Positions 1 to 7,030 are shown, counted from the first letter of the stretch. The stretch: 12,003 bases of DNA from Candidatus Kapaibacterium sp. (GCA_027858275.1 JAQIDA010000307.1:1-12003), one strand, 5' to 3'. Numbers and translations are program-made. Notes: generated from the letters alone by a model not told the origin.

Positions 1-81
1 TTAAAAACATAAACAGATAAAGACAATTATGAGTGTTTTCCGAGAAATAATTTTCGCAGACAAATAACATTGAGATACATG

Positions 82-112
82 AAGCGGTTCATATTTGAAC
101 CGCTTTTTTTTT
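82..112 (+). terminator. Rho-independent terminator just upstream of carA
   Basis: A perfect 9-bp stem (AAGCGGTTC / GAACCGCTT) with a 6-base loop is followed by a run of nine T. This is a textbook intrinsic terminator on the plus strand. It ends 26 bases before the carA start codon. It most simply ends the gene to the left, of which at most a few codons are visible (stops in all three plus frames lie within the first 20 bases). A carAB leader attenuator is possible, but I found no alternative anti-terminator arm upstream. Confidence 0.85.
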
Positions 113-127
113 GCTCATTACGACATT

Positions 128-132
128 GGAGA
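128..132 (+). promoter_or_regulatory. Ribosome binding site of carA
   Basis: GGAGA lies 6 bases before the ATG at 139, which supports that start codon. Confidence 0.7.
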
Positions 133-138
133 TACTAA

Positions 139-1227
139 ATGAGTTTTAATAAAAAAATTAGTCTTGTTACTGAAGACGGGACAGAGATAGTAGGTAAATC
201 ATTCGGATACGAGGGCTCCGCAGCCGGAGAACTCGTGTTCAACACAGCCATGACAGGCTATCCCGAGAGTTTGACAGATCCTTCTTATAAGGGGCAATTG
301 TTAGTCCTGACTTATCCCTTGATCGGGAACTACGGTGTGCCTGAGCATACAATATTGGACGGACTGGCTAAAGATTTTGAATCAGATAACATCCATATAT
401 CCGGTCTGATCATTTCCGATTATTCCTCAAAATATAATCATTGGAATGCCTCCAAATGCCTCGGCGAATGGTTGAAGGAACATAAGATTCCGGCTATATA
501 TGATGTTGACACAAGAATGCTTACCAAGAAGTTGCGCGACGGCGGTTCGGTCCTCGGCAAATTAGTTTTTGAAGATCAGGACATTGATTTTTACGATCCT
601 AATAAGGATCATCTTGTCGAGCGGGTAAGTTGCAAGGAAAGGATGGTCTACGGAAACGGTCGTCTGAAAATCATGCTCGTGGATTGCGGCGTGAAAAATA
701 ATATAATACGCTATCTGCTGACTTTTGACACAACCGTTATCAGAGTCCCCTGGGATTATGATTTCAACAGCGAAGAGTTCGACGGACTCTTTCTCACAAA
801 CGGCCCGGGCGACCCTACAATGTGTTCAACTACGATTAATAATATAAAAGAGAGTCTTAAGACTGACGTACCGATTTTCGGAATTTGCCTCGGTCATCAG
901 TTAATGGGTATCGCCTCCGGCGCGGAAACATACAAACTGAAATACGGTCATCGTAGTCATAACCAACCCGTTTTGGAAGTCGGAACGAACAGGGCTTATA
1001 TTACATCTCAAAATCACGGCTTCGCGATTGACGATAATAGTATTCAGCCCGATTGGAAACCCTACTTCGTGAATCTCAACGACAATTCCAACGAAGGCAT
1101 CAAACATAATACAAAACCGCACTTTTCAACGCAGTTCCATCCGGAAGCTTCGGGCGGCCCGACAGATACAGAGTTTTTGTTCAACGATTTTATTAAACTG
1201 GTGGAAGCATGGAAAGAAAAGATATAA
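139..1227 (+). CDS. carA: Carbamoyl phosphate synthetase small (glutaminase) subunit
   Basis: This 362-residue protein is the glutamine amidotransferase subunit of carbamoyl phosphate synthetase. It hydrolyses glutamine and passes ammonia through a tunnel to CarB, feeding pyrimidine and arginine synthesis in the cytoplasm. The N-terminal CPSase small-chain domain (about 5-135) has the family signatures FNTAMTGYPESLTDPSY (34-50) and LIGNYGV. The class I amidotransferase domain (about 176-357) carries the nucleophile Cys250 in GICLGHQ and the partners His334 and Glu336 in FHPEASGG. Their 84- and 86-residue offsets from the cysteine match the E. coli enzyme (Cys269, His353, Glu355). The oxyanion-loop sequence NGPGDP (221-226) is intact. 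Length is normal. The ATG has a good ribosome binding site. The 3' end overlaps carB by 19 bases, so the two subunits are almost certainly co-transcribed and translationally coupled. Confidence 0.97.
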   Translation: MSFNKKISLVTEDGTEIVGKSFGYEGSAAGELVFNTAMTGYPESLTDPSYKGQLLVLTYPLIGNYGVPEHTILDGLAKDFESDNIHISGLIISDYSSKYNHWNASKCLGEWLKEHKIPAIYDVDTRMLTKKLRDGGSVLGKLVFEDQDIDFYDPNKDHLVERVSCKERMVYGNGRLKIMLVDCGVKNNIIRYLLTFDTTVIRVPWDYDFNSEEFDGLFLTNGPGDPTMCSTTINNIKESLKTDVPIFGICLGHQLMGIASGAETYKLKYGHRSHNQPVLEVGTNRAYITSQNHGFAIDDNSIQPDWKPYFVNLNDNSNEGIKHNTKPHFSTQFHPEASGGPTDTEFLFNDFIKLVEAWKEKI

Positions 1228-4200
1228 AAAAAGTATTGCTGCTCGGCTCGGGCGCATTGAAAATCGGTGAAGCCGGTGAGTTTGATTATTCCGGATCGCA
1301 GGCCCTGAAAGCTTTGCGCGAGGAAGGTATCGAAACCGTGCTTATCAATCCTAATATCGCGACTGTGCAGACTTCTGAAGAAATTGCCGATAAAATCTTT
1401 TTCCTGCCGATAACTCCGTTTTTCGTTGAGGAAATAATCAAAAAAGAAAAGCCTCAGGGCGTTTTGCTGTCATTCGGCGGTCAAACTGCTTTGAATTGCG
1501 GGATTGAATTGTTCAATGCCGGGATTTTCGAGAAATATAATGTCGAAGTTCTCGGAACTCCTATTCGCGCGATTATGGATACAGAAGACAGAGAAATCTT
1601 TGTCAACAGGCTCAAGGAAATAGATGTTCATACTCCGAGAAGTATAGCCGCGACAACTATCGAAGGCGCGAGCAAAGCGGCGGCAGAACTCCACTATCCT
1701 ATAATTATACGCGCAGCCTATGCTCTCGGCGGACTCGGCAGCGGCTTTTGTACAAATGAAGATGAATTGAACAAACTCGCCTCGATGGCTCTGGCTCATT
1801 CAAAACAGATACTTGTTGAAGAATCTCTCAAGGGCTGGAAAGAAATCGAATATGAAGTTGTCCGCGACAAATACGACAACTGTATCACTGTATGTAATAT
1901 GGAAAATTTCGATCCTCTCGGTATTCATACAGGCGAAAGTATCGTTGTCGCTCCGTCTCAAACTCTGACAAATCATGAATATCATAAGCTGAGAAAACTC
2001 GCGATAAAAATAATCCGACATATCGGAGTCGTCGGAGAATGTAATGTTCAATACGCCCTCGATCCGAAATCTGAAAAATACAGAGTTATTGAAGTTAACG
2101 CTCGTTTGTCGAGGTCTTCGGCTTTGGCCTCTAAAGCAACAGGCTATCCTTTGGCTTTTATTGCCGCTAAGTTAGCTCTGGGCTACGGTCTGCATGAACT
2201 TCGCAACAATATAACAAAAAGCACTTCAGCATTTTTCGAGCCTTCCCTTGATTATATCGTATGTAAAATTCCACGTTGGGATTTGAATAAATTCAAAGGC
2301 GTTTCCAAGCAAATCGGCAGCAGTATGAAAAGTGTCGGCGAAGTTATGTCAATCGGCAGAACTTTTGAGGAAGCCATCCAAAAAGGGCTGCGCATGATCG
2401 GGCAGGGTATGCACGGACTGGTCGGCAACAGAGATCTGGTTATCGAGAATTTCGAAAAAGAACTGTCAGAACCGACTGATATGAGAATTTTCGTAATAGC
2501 AATGGCGCTGAGCAACGATTATTCAATAGAACAGGTTCATGAGCTGACCGGTATAGATATGTGGTTCTTGTCAAAGCTGGAAAATATATTCGCAGTCAGA
2601 AAAGAACTAATCGGGAAAAACGGATTGCCTGAGCTTGACAACGAATTATTGCTCAGATCAAAAAAACTTGGTTTCTCCGATTTCCAAATTGCGCGATTTG
2701 TTTTCGATGAAAAGAAAATAAATTTGGAAGAAGGTTTGATGAAAGTACGCGCACACAGACTCGAGCAGAACATCAAACCCGTCGTCAAGCAAATTGATAC
2801 ACTCGCCGGCGAATATCCCGCTCAAACCAACTATTTATATCTGACATATTCGGGCACCGAAAACGACAATCATCCTGATCATTCTCAAAAAGCCGTAATC
2901 GTTCTCGGTTCCGGTGCTTATAGAATCGGCAGCAGTGTGGAATTTGACTGGTGTTCGGTCAACGCGCTCAACGCAGTTAATGAAAACAACTATCGTTCAA
3001 TAATGATAAATTATAATCCCGAAACGGTCAGTACGGATTATGATATTTGCGACAGTCTCTATTTTGATGAGCTTTCTTTGGAAAGAGTTCTGGATATTAT
3101 TGATATTGAACAGCCCGACGGTGTGATCGTCTCCGTAGGCGGCCAGATACCGAACAATCTGTCAATCAGACTGAATCAACAAAATGTCAAGATTCTCGGT
3201 ACATCGCCTGAATCAATAGACAGAGCTGAAGACAGACATAAATTCTCGAATATGCTCGATAATCTCGGAGTGGATCAACCGGAATGGATTGAGTCAACCA
3301 GCCTCGAAGAAGTTATGGAATTCGCCGACAGGGTTGATTATCCTTTGCTCATAAGGCCTTCGTATGTACTTTCAGGTTCAGCGATGAACGTTGTCTCGAA
3401 CGAAAGCGAATTGGAGAAATTCCTCACGCTCGCGGCCAATGTCAGCAAGCAATATCCCGTAGTAGTTACTAAATATTTTGAGGAAACCAAGGAAATTGAG
3501 ATTGATGCCGTCGCCGACAAAGGCGTTATCAAGGCATACGCAATTTCCGAGCATGTGGAATTCGCCGGAGTTCATTCCGGTGACGCGACAATGATGTTTC
3601 CGCCCCAGAAAATCTATGTGGAAACGATTAGAAGAATTAAGAAAGTAGCAGGACAAATCGCGAAAGAGCTGAAAATTACAGGTCCTTTCAATATGCAATT
3701 CCTCGCTAAGGACAATGATATAAAAGTGATTGAATGCAATCTCAGAGCTTCGAGAAGTTTCCCCTTTGTCTCCAAAGTTCTGAAGACCAACTTTATCAAA
3801 ATGGCGACTGAGATTATGCTCGGCATAAAAGTGAAAAAGCCTAATAAGTCACTCTTCGATCTTGATTATATCGGAGTAAAAGCTCCGCAGTTCTCCTTCT
3901 CGCGCCTTCATAAAGCCGATCCGGTATTAGGTGTGGAAATGGCTTCGACAGGCGAAGTGGGCTGCATCGGCGAAACATACTACGAAGCGATACTAAGCTC
4001 AATGCTGTCAGTCGGATATAAAATACCGAAAAAGAACATTCTCCTTTCCAGTGGCGCCATCAGATCGAAAGTTGAGATGGTAAATTCAGCCAGAAAACTC
4101 AGAGAAAACGGATATACTCTCTATTCAACGCTCGGAACTTACGAGTTTCTGAAACATGAGGACATTGACACAATCATGGTGCCTCGTCCGGACGAACCCT

Positions 4201-4430
4201 ATAAGCCGAATGTAATTGATATGATCAAAGATAAAAAATTCGATTTGATTGTCAATATATCCAAAGACTTGAGCGAAGAGGAACTTGCCAAAGATTATCT
4301 CATCAGACGTAACGCGGTAGATTTCAACATACCGCTAATAACAAACGCACGACTTGCTAGCGCGTTTATCTATTCATTCTGCAAAATGAAGATTGAGGAT
4401 ATAGCGATAAAGAGTTTGGATGAGATGTAG
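1209..4430 (+). CDS. carB: Carbamoyl phosphate synthetase large subunit, eukaryote-like type
   Basis: The 1073-residue synthetase subunit uses two ATP, bicarbonate and CarA-derived ammonia to make carbamoyl phosphate. The two homologous halves are complete: the first ATP-grasp unit (about 1-400, carboxyphosphate) has GSGALKIGEAGEFDYSG, GWKEIEYEVVRD (209-220) and EVNARLSRSS (295-304). An oligomerisation region follows (about 400-550). The second ATP-grasp unit (about 560-935, carbamate kinase) has YNPETVSTDYD (602-612) and ECNLRASRS (842-850). A C-terminal MGS-like allosteric domain covers about 940-1060. Several motifs match eukaryotic CAD/CPS1 rather than E. coli, for example KIPRWDLNKF (353-362) and PAQTNYLYLTY (537-547). 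From memory, Bacteroidota carry CarB of this type. The start inside carA places the conserved N-terminus (KKVLLLGSG) correctly. No intrinsic terminator with a U-tract follows. Regulation through the C-terminal domain is expected, but the effector cannot be read from sequence. Confidence 0.97.
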   Translation: MERKDIKKVLLLGSGALKIGEAGEFDYSGSQALKALREEGIETVLINPNIATVQTSEEIADKIFFLPITPFFVEEIIKKEKPQGVLLSFGGQTALNCGIELFNAGIFEKYNVEVLGTPIRAIMDTEDREIFVNRLKEIDVHTPRSIAATTIEGASKAAAELHYPIIIRAAYALGGLGSGFCTNEDELNKLASMALAHSKQILVEESLKGWKEIEYEVVRDKYDNCITVCNMENFDPLGIHTGESIVVAPSQTLTNHEYHKLRKLAIKIIRHIGVVGECNVQYALDPKSEKYRVIEVNARLSRSSALASKATGYPLAFIAAKLALGYGLHELRNNITKSTSAFFEPSLDYIVCKIPRWDLNKFKGVSKQIGSSMKSVGEVMSIGRTFEEAIQKGLRMIGQGMHGLVGNRDLVIENFEKELSEPTDMRIFVIAMALSNDYSIEQVHELTGIDMWFLSKLENIFAVRKELIGKNGLPELDNELLLRSKKLGFSDFQIARFVFDEKKINLEEGLMKVRAHRLEQNIKPVVKQIDTLAGEYPAQTNYLYLTYSGTENDNHPDHSQKAVIVLGSGAYRIGSSVEFDWCSVNALNAVNENNYRSIMINYNPETVSTDYDICDSLYFDELSLERVLDIIDIEQPDGVIVSVGGQIPNNLSIRLNQQNVKILGTSPESIDRAEDRHKFSNMLDNLGVDQPEWIESTSLEEVMEFADRVDYPLLIRPSYVLSGSAMNVVSNESELEKFLTLAANVSKQYPVVVTKYFEETKEIEIDAVADKGVIKAYAISEHVEFAGVHSGDATMMFPPQKIYVETIRRIKKVAGQIAKELKITGPFNMQFLAKDNDIKVIECNLRASRSFPFVSKVLKTNFIKMATEIMLGIKVKKPNKSLFDLDYIGVKAPQFSFSRLHKADPVLGVEMASTGEVGCIGETYYEAILSSMLSVGYKIPKKNILLSSGAIRSKVEMVNSARKLRENGYTLYSTLGTYEFLKHEDIDTIMVPRPDEPYKPNVIDMIKDKKFDLIVNISKDLSEEELAKDYLIRRNAVDFNIPLITNARLASAFIYSFCKMKIEDIAIKSLDEM

Positions 4431-4444
4431 ACGAGGGTGTAATT

Positions 4445-4513
4445 CAACAAGGGGTTGCAACCCCGTTGCTGTGGCAGGGAAATAAATATTTGCTGCAAAT
4501 ACAAATTTATTCC
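4445..4513. repeat. Two nested inverted repeats after carB, possible REP-like element
   Basis: The first hairpin has GGGG/CCCC around TTGCAA (4451-4464), extended by CAAC/GTTG (4445-4448 and 4465-4468) across an AA bulge. The second (4478-4513) has TATTTGC/GCAAATA (4487-4501) with outer arms AATAAA (4481-4486) and TTTATT (4506-4511), plus flanking GG/CC. Neither is followed by a T-run, so this is not a standard terminator. The stretch has no convincing gene. Paired GC-rich and AT-rich palindromes in an intergenic gap are typical of dispersed REP or MITE-like elements, but one copy cannot prove that. Confidence 0.4.
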
Positions 4514-4547
4514 GTAAATTTCAAATTCAATTTTAATCATATTTCTT

Positions 4548-4552
4548 GGGAG
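4548..4552 (+). promoter_or_regulatory. Ribosome binding site deciding the GTG start of the LRR gene
   Basis: GGGAG lies 5 bases before GTG 4558. The in-frame TTG at 4546 has no purine-rich sequence upstream and overlaps this site, so GTG is preferred. Confidence 0.55.
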
Positions 4553-4557
4553 TCGAT

Positions 4558-5643
4558 GTGCTAAGGTCAATTACGTTGTTTATAGTCGGGATTCTTGCTT
4601 TTTCATGCTCTTCTGTCGAATCAACAGATCCTGATGTTTTTAAAGTTAACGATATAAAATACAGTGATGATACAGACAGCTTGGATTTTAGAGTCAGTAT
4701 TGACCCTAGAAAATTCACTCTTGCTGAAAGTGAAGAATTATACAATAAGATGCTTGATGAACTCCCGGCGACTATCGGCACTCTTCCAAATTTAGTATTT
4801 CTTAATTTGGACGGAAACCGATTAACATCTTTGCCTGAGAATATCGGCAATCTGACAAAATTAATAAACTTGACTCTTGTCGGCAATCAACTAACTGTGT
4901 TACCGCAAAGTATCGGCAATCTTGACAGTTTGAAATTCTTGAATTTGAATTCTAATCAATTAACGATTTTACCGAGTAGTTTCAGTAATCTAAAAAAATT
5001 GGAAGAGTTGAGCATAGTTTGGAATCAACTAAGCGCTTTGCCTGACAATATCGGCAAACTCAACAAATTAATAATCTTAGACGTTCAAGGTAATCAAATC
5101 TCTGAGTTAGACGAAAGTATCGGTAATCTGATAAATTTGAAAACATTGAATTTGGCTAACAATAAATTGCCGGTATTGCCGGAAACTATAGCTAATCTGT
5201 CAAAATTAGTGAAGTTGAGTGCACAGCAAAATCAGATAATGTTCCTTCCGGACAGTATTGCCAAGCTCGACAGTTTGGAAGAATTGAATCTAAGCCGAAA
5301 CAAACTGACGCTCTTGCCTGACAGCATTTGCAATCTGACAAAAATAAAGTATTTGAATTTGGCTTATAATCAATTGACGACATTGCCGGACAGTCTTGGG
5401 CGGTTCGAAAATTTGGAAGAGTTAAATTTGGATAGAAACAAATTATCGGAATTGCCGAGAAGTATAACTAATTTGAAAAATTTGAAATCATTGAGTCTGG
5501 AACGAAATCTATTGAGGACGTTGCCATACGGTATGGTAAAGCTTAAAAGTTTGGAAACTCTGAATTTGAAAGGCAATCACTTGTTTGATTATGATAAGGA
5601 AGAGCTTCAACGTAGGTTGCCGGACTGCAAAATAATCTGGTGA
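4558..5643 (+). CDS. Leucine-rich repeat lipoprotein, twelve 23-residue repeats
   Basis: Start chosen at GTG 4558 (361 residues); TTG 4546 would add four. The N-terminus MLRSITLFIVGILAFSC is a short signal peptide with a lipobox-like AFSC, so Cys17 is probably lipidated and the mature protein envelope-anchored. The lipobox is imperfect (Ala at -3). After a linker of about 50 residues (17-68), twelve consecutive units of exactly 23 residues run from about 69 to 344, with consensus LPxxIGNLxxLxxLxLxxNxLxx. A short cap ending LPDCKIIW closes the solenoid. This LRR class forms a curved binding surface and is found in plant PIRL and ROCO-type proteins as well as in bacteria. No catalytic domain is present. 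The likely role is protein or glycan binding at the cell surface, but the ligand is unknown. It lies 127 bases after carB and converges on the SDR gene, so it need not be functionally linked to either. Confidence 0.9.
   Translation: MLRSITLFIVGILAFSCSSVESTDPDVFKVNDIKYSDDTDSLDFRVSIDPRKFTLAESEELYNKMLDELPATIGTLPNLVFLNLDGNRLTSLPENIGNLTKLINLTLVGNQLTVLPQSIGNLDSLKFLNLNSNQLTILPSSFSNLKKLEELSIVWNQLSALPDNIGKLNKLIILDVQGNQISELDESIGNLINLKTLNLANNKLPVLPETIANLSKLVKLSAQQNQIMFLPDSIAKLDSLEELNLSRNKLTLLPDSICNLTKIKYLNLAYNQLTTLPDSLGRFENLEELNLDRNKLSELPRSITNLKNLKSLSLERNLLRTLPYGMVKLKSLETLNLKGNHLFDYDKEELQRRLPDCKIIW
4750..5577 (+). repeat. Degenerate 69-bp tandem repeat encoding the LRR units
   Basis: Twelve coding units of 69 bp follow each other without a length change. 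Recurring segments such as AATATCGGCAATCTGACAAAA and its variants show the common origin. Units have diverged in sequence but not in length, so the array is held in register by selection on the LRR fold. The array in protein terms runs from about codon 69 to codon 344 of the GTG-started frame; the DNA limits given here may be off by a few codons. Confidence 0.75.
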
Positions 5644-5679
5644 TTTGCTGTTGATAATCTGACCTCTACTGTGTAAAAG

Positions 5680-5725
5680 CCCACACACTTGTGTTAAATA
5701 TCTGACACAATTGTGCGGGTTTTTT
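5680..5725 (+). terminator. Hairpin terminator between convergent genes
   Basis: The arms 5680-5694 and 5705-5719 pair at 13 of 15 positions around a 10-base loop, followed by six T on the plus strand. This ends the LRR gene. On the minus strand the hairpin lies just after the SDR stop and is followed by four T, so it may also slow or stop transcription from that side. Confidence 0.85.
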
Positions 5726-5728
5726 AAT

Positions 5729-6499
5729 TTATCCGAACAAATAGCATGTAGCCGCACCGTCGATTTGAATAACTTGCCCGCTGATGTAGGATGCGCCCGG
5801 CATACATAGAAATGCCGTTGCTCCGGAAATTTCGTCAGCCGTTCCGACTCGGTTCATCGGAGTGCGGCTTAAAGCTTGGGCAAGTTTTGCTTCATCATTC
5901 AACACCGGTTCGGTCAACGGCGTTCTGATATACCAAGGTTCTATCGCGTTAACTCTGATCCCGTCTTCCGCCCATTCGACGGCAAGGTACCTGCTCAAGT
6001 GTGACATTGCGGCCTTTGAGCAAGCATAAGGGGCTCCTGTTTTTATAATCGAGCTGCCTGAAGTCGAAGAGATATTAACGATCGAAGCATTGTCGGATTC
6101 TTTCAACATTGGATAGAACAATCTGCTTAACTCAAATGCTGACTTCAAGTTAGTATTGATTAGAAAATCGAATTCTTCAACAGTATATTCCATAGTTTTT
6201 TTTCTGACATTAGTCCCGGCATTGTTTATCAATATATCAAGTCCGCCAAATTCTTTTTTAACATACGCTAAAAGTTGATTGCGATCATCTGCCGAGGAAG
6301 CATCGCTTTGAATATATTTCAGCAAAGAACCGTAAGATTTTAAATCTTCGGACATTTGCATGAAGTCTTCCTCGTTGCGGGAACTGACTATTACCTCTGC
6401 TCCGAGAGCGAGAAATTCTTCGGCAACAGCCCTGCCGATTCCTTTAGTTGCTCCCGTAACAACTGCCTTTTTTGATTTGAGAGACCATCGTTCATTCAT
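5729..6499 (-). CDS. SDR-family NAD(P)-dependent oxidoreductase, tropinone-reductase-like
   Basis: A 256-residue classical short-chain dehydrogenase/reductase of normal length with one Rossmann domain. The cofactor-binding glycine motif is TGATKGIG (15-22) and the structural motif NNAG is at 92-95. The catalytic tetrad reads Asn117, Ser145, Tyr158 and Lys162 (YACSK). The start (RWSLK), NNAGTNVRK, the segment PWYIRTPLTEPVL (188-200) and the end (SYISGQVIQIDGA) closely resemble plant tropinone reductases and their bacterial relatives. Arg41 after the second beta strand (SSRNEE) suggests NADPH preference. The substrate cannot be inferred; many bacterial members are annotated only as SDR or 3-oxoacyl-ACP reductase-like. 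It is probably a single-gene transcript, as both neighbours are on the opposite strand. AAGGAA (6506-6511, complement) lies 6 bases before the ATG and supports the start. Confidence 0.93.
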   Translation of the reverse strand: MNERWSLKSKKAVVTGATKGIGRAVAEEFLALGAEVIVSSRNEEDFMQMSEDLKSYGSLLKYIQSDASSADDRNQLLAYVKKEFGGLDILINNAGTNVRKKTMEYTVEEFDFLINTNLKSAFELSRLFYPMLKESDNASIVNISSTSGSSIIKTGAPYACSKAAMSHLSRYLAVEWAEDGIRVNAIEPWYIRTPLTEPVLNDEAKLAQALSRTPMNRVGTADEISGATAFLCMPGASYISGQVIQIDGAATCYLFG

Positions 6500-6632
6500 G
6501 AAATGTTCCTTTCTTATATGATTATATTATTAATATCGTAATATATGCATGACCGGTACAATTATTGATAAGATTATACAGGTTGATTGTTTGCTTGCGA
6601 AACTGTGCAAATAATTAATTCAGTTAATCCCG

Positions 6633-6645
6633 GCTGTGAAACAGC
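6633..6645. repeat. Short perfect inverted repeat
   Basis: GCTGT and ACAGC flank a GAA loop. The right arm ends at the first base of the first copy of the 11-base direct repeat. It could be an operator half-site pair or chance. Confidence 0.3.
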
Positions 6646-6686
6646 TTGGAGAAAAACTGCAATTGTGTTACAGAACTTGGAGAAAA
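6645..6686. repeat. 11-base direct repeat spaced 31 bases apart
   Basis: CTTGGAGAAAA occurs at 6645-6655 and again at 6676-6686, each preceded by ACAG (directly, or with AA inserted). The 31-base period is close to three turns of DNA, which would place both copies on the same face. This arrangement suits a repeated regulator-binding site for either divergent gene. It is a candidate only. Confidence 0.45.
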
Positions 6687-6718
6687 TACGAAATAGTTCA
6701 GACAAAATAATATTATGA

Positions 6719-6732
6719 CCGAAATATTTCGG
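6719..6732. promoter_or_regulatory. Perfect 14-base palindrome, candidate operator
   Basis: CCGAAATATTTCGG equals its own reverse complement. The dyad has the size and form of a dimeric regulator site and lies between the direct repeat and the promoter-like sequence. The regulator is unknown. Confidence 0.4.
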
Positions 6733-6811
6733 ATTTAGTGAAATAATACGCGGAAAAACGATAAAAGCAGAGTGTAGATAGAGTTTCAATTAATAAAATT
6801 CTAAAATATCG

Positions 6812-6843
6812 TTTGTTATTCTGTGTTATTTTTAATAGTTTTA
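6812..6843 (+). promoter_or_regulatory. Bacteroidota-type promoter candidate for the surface-protein gene
   Basis: TTTG (6812-6815), a 20-base spacer and TAGTTTTA (6836-6843) match the Bacteroidota consensus TTTG-N19-21-TAnnTTTG at all but the last base. Transcription would start near 6850 and give a leader of about 180 bases. Confidence 0.45.
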
Positions 6844-6883
6844 CGTTCTGAGTATGTGTAGTTTGCATCCCTGTATGTGGACT

Positions 6884-6957
6884 GTGCCTGAGTTGACTGC
6901 TGAAAAGGACGAAGCAGTAAGACTTGATCAGGTGCTAAGGTTATGTAAATCAAGCAC
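6884..6957 (+). ncRNA. Structured 5' leader with possible pseudoknot
   Basis: GTGCCTGA (6884-6891) pairs with TCAGGTGC (6928-6935): eight pairs, two of them G-U. Inside it, ACTGCT (6896-6901) pairs with AGCAGT (6913-6918) around an 11-base loop. The 3' strand of the internal loop contains CTTGA (6923-6927), complementary to TCAAG (6950-6954) downstream, which would form a pseudoknot. A competing hairpin GTGCT/AGCAC (6932-6936 and 6953-6957) excludes that pseudoknot. This could be a cis-regulatory RNA, but I cannot match it to a named riboswitch class. Such pairing can also arise by chance. Confidence 0.35.
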
Positions 6958-7017
6958 TAACTAAATAAATGAATATTTGTTAAAAACAAGATACAGTTAA
7001 TTAATCAAATTTTTTTA

Positions 7018-7024
7018 TTGGAGG
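7018..7024 (+). promoter_or_regulatory. Strong ribosome binding site of the surface-protein gene
   Basis: TTGGAGG ends 6 bases before ATG 7031, the best Shine-Dalgarno match in the window. It suits a highly expressed protein and fixes the start. Confidence 0.75.
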
Positions 7025-7030
7025 TTTTAT

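Larger units (their letters stand above)
6500..7030. other. 531-base divergent intergenic control region
   Basis: This AT-rich gap separates the divergent SDR and surface-protein genes. I see no convincing gene in it: the one long minus-strand frame (6574-6789) lacks codon character and family similarity. The half nearer the SDR holds a short hairpin, an 11-base direct repeat and a 14-base palindrome. The half nearer the surface-protein gene holds a promoter-like sequence and a leader of about 180 bases with extensive base-pairing potential. Confidence 0.8.

Noticed and set aside
901..3826. Several open minus-strand frames of 60-110 codons opposite carA and carB
   Set aside because: They lie fully inside two well-conserved genes, lack ribosome binding sites and family similarity, and are expected shadows of coding sequence.
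4451..4464. GC-rich hairpin after carB as an intrinsic terminator
   Set aside because: No T-run follows; the sequence continues GTTGCTGTGG.
4370..4570. Minus-strand frame of 66 codons across the carB end and the inverted repeats
   Set aside because: It is mostly made of the palindromic non-coding stretch and the carB antisense strand. No recognisable protein.
4762..5589. Regular 69-bp repetition as a CRISPR array or satellite
   Set aside because: The units are coding, degenerate and in frame, and translate to canonical LRR. There are no identical repeats with unique spacers.
6574..6789. 71-codon minus-strand frame in the divergent gap as a small gene
   Set aside because: No good ribosome binding site, unnatural residue composition, and it overlaps the direct repeat and palindrome.
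6884..6957. Leader as a cyclic-di-GMP, SAM or preQ1 riboswitch
   Set aside because: I compared the conserved motifs I remember for these classes and none fits. Only a covariance-model search could settle it.
7001..7017. T-rich run before the surface-protein start as a terminator
   Set aside because: No stable stem lies directly upstream; the only dyad is the weak TTAATTAA.
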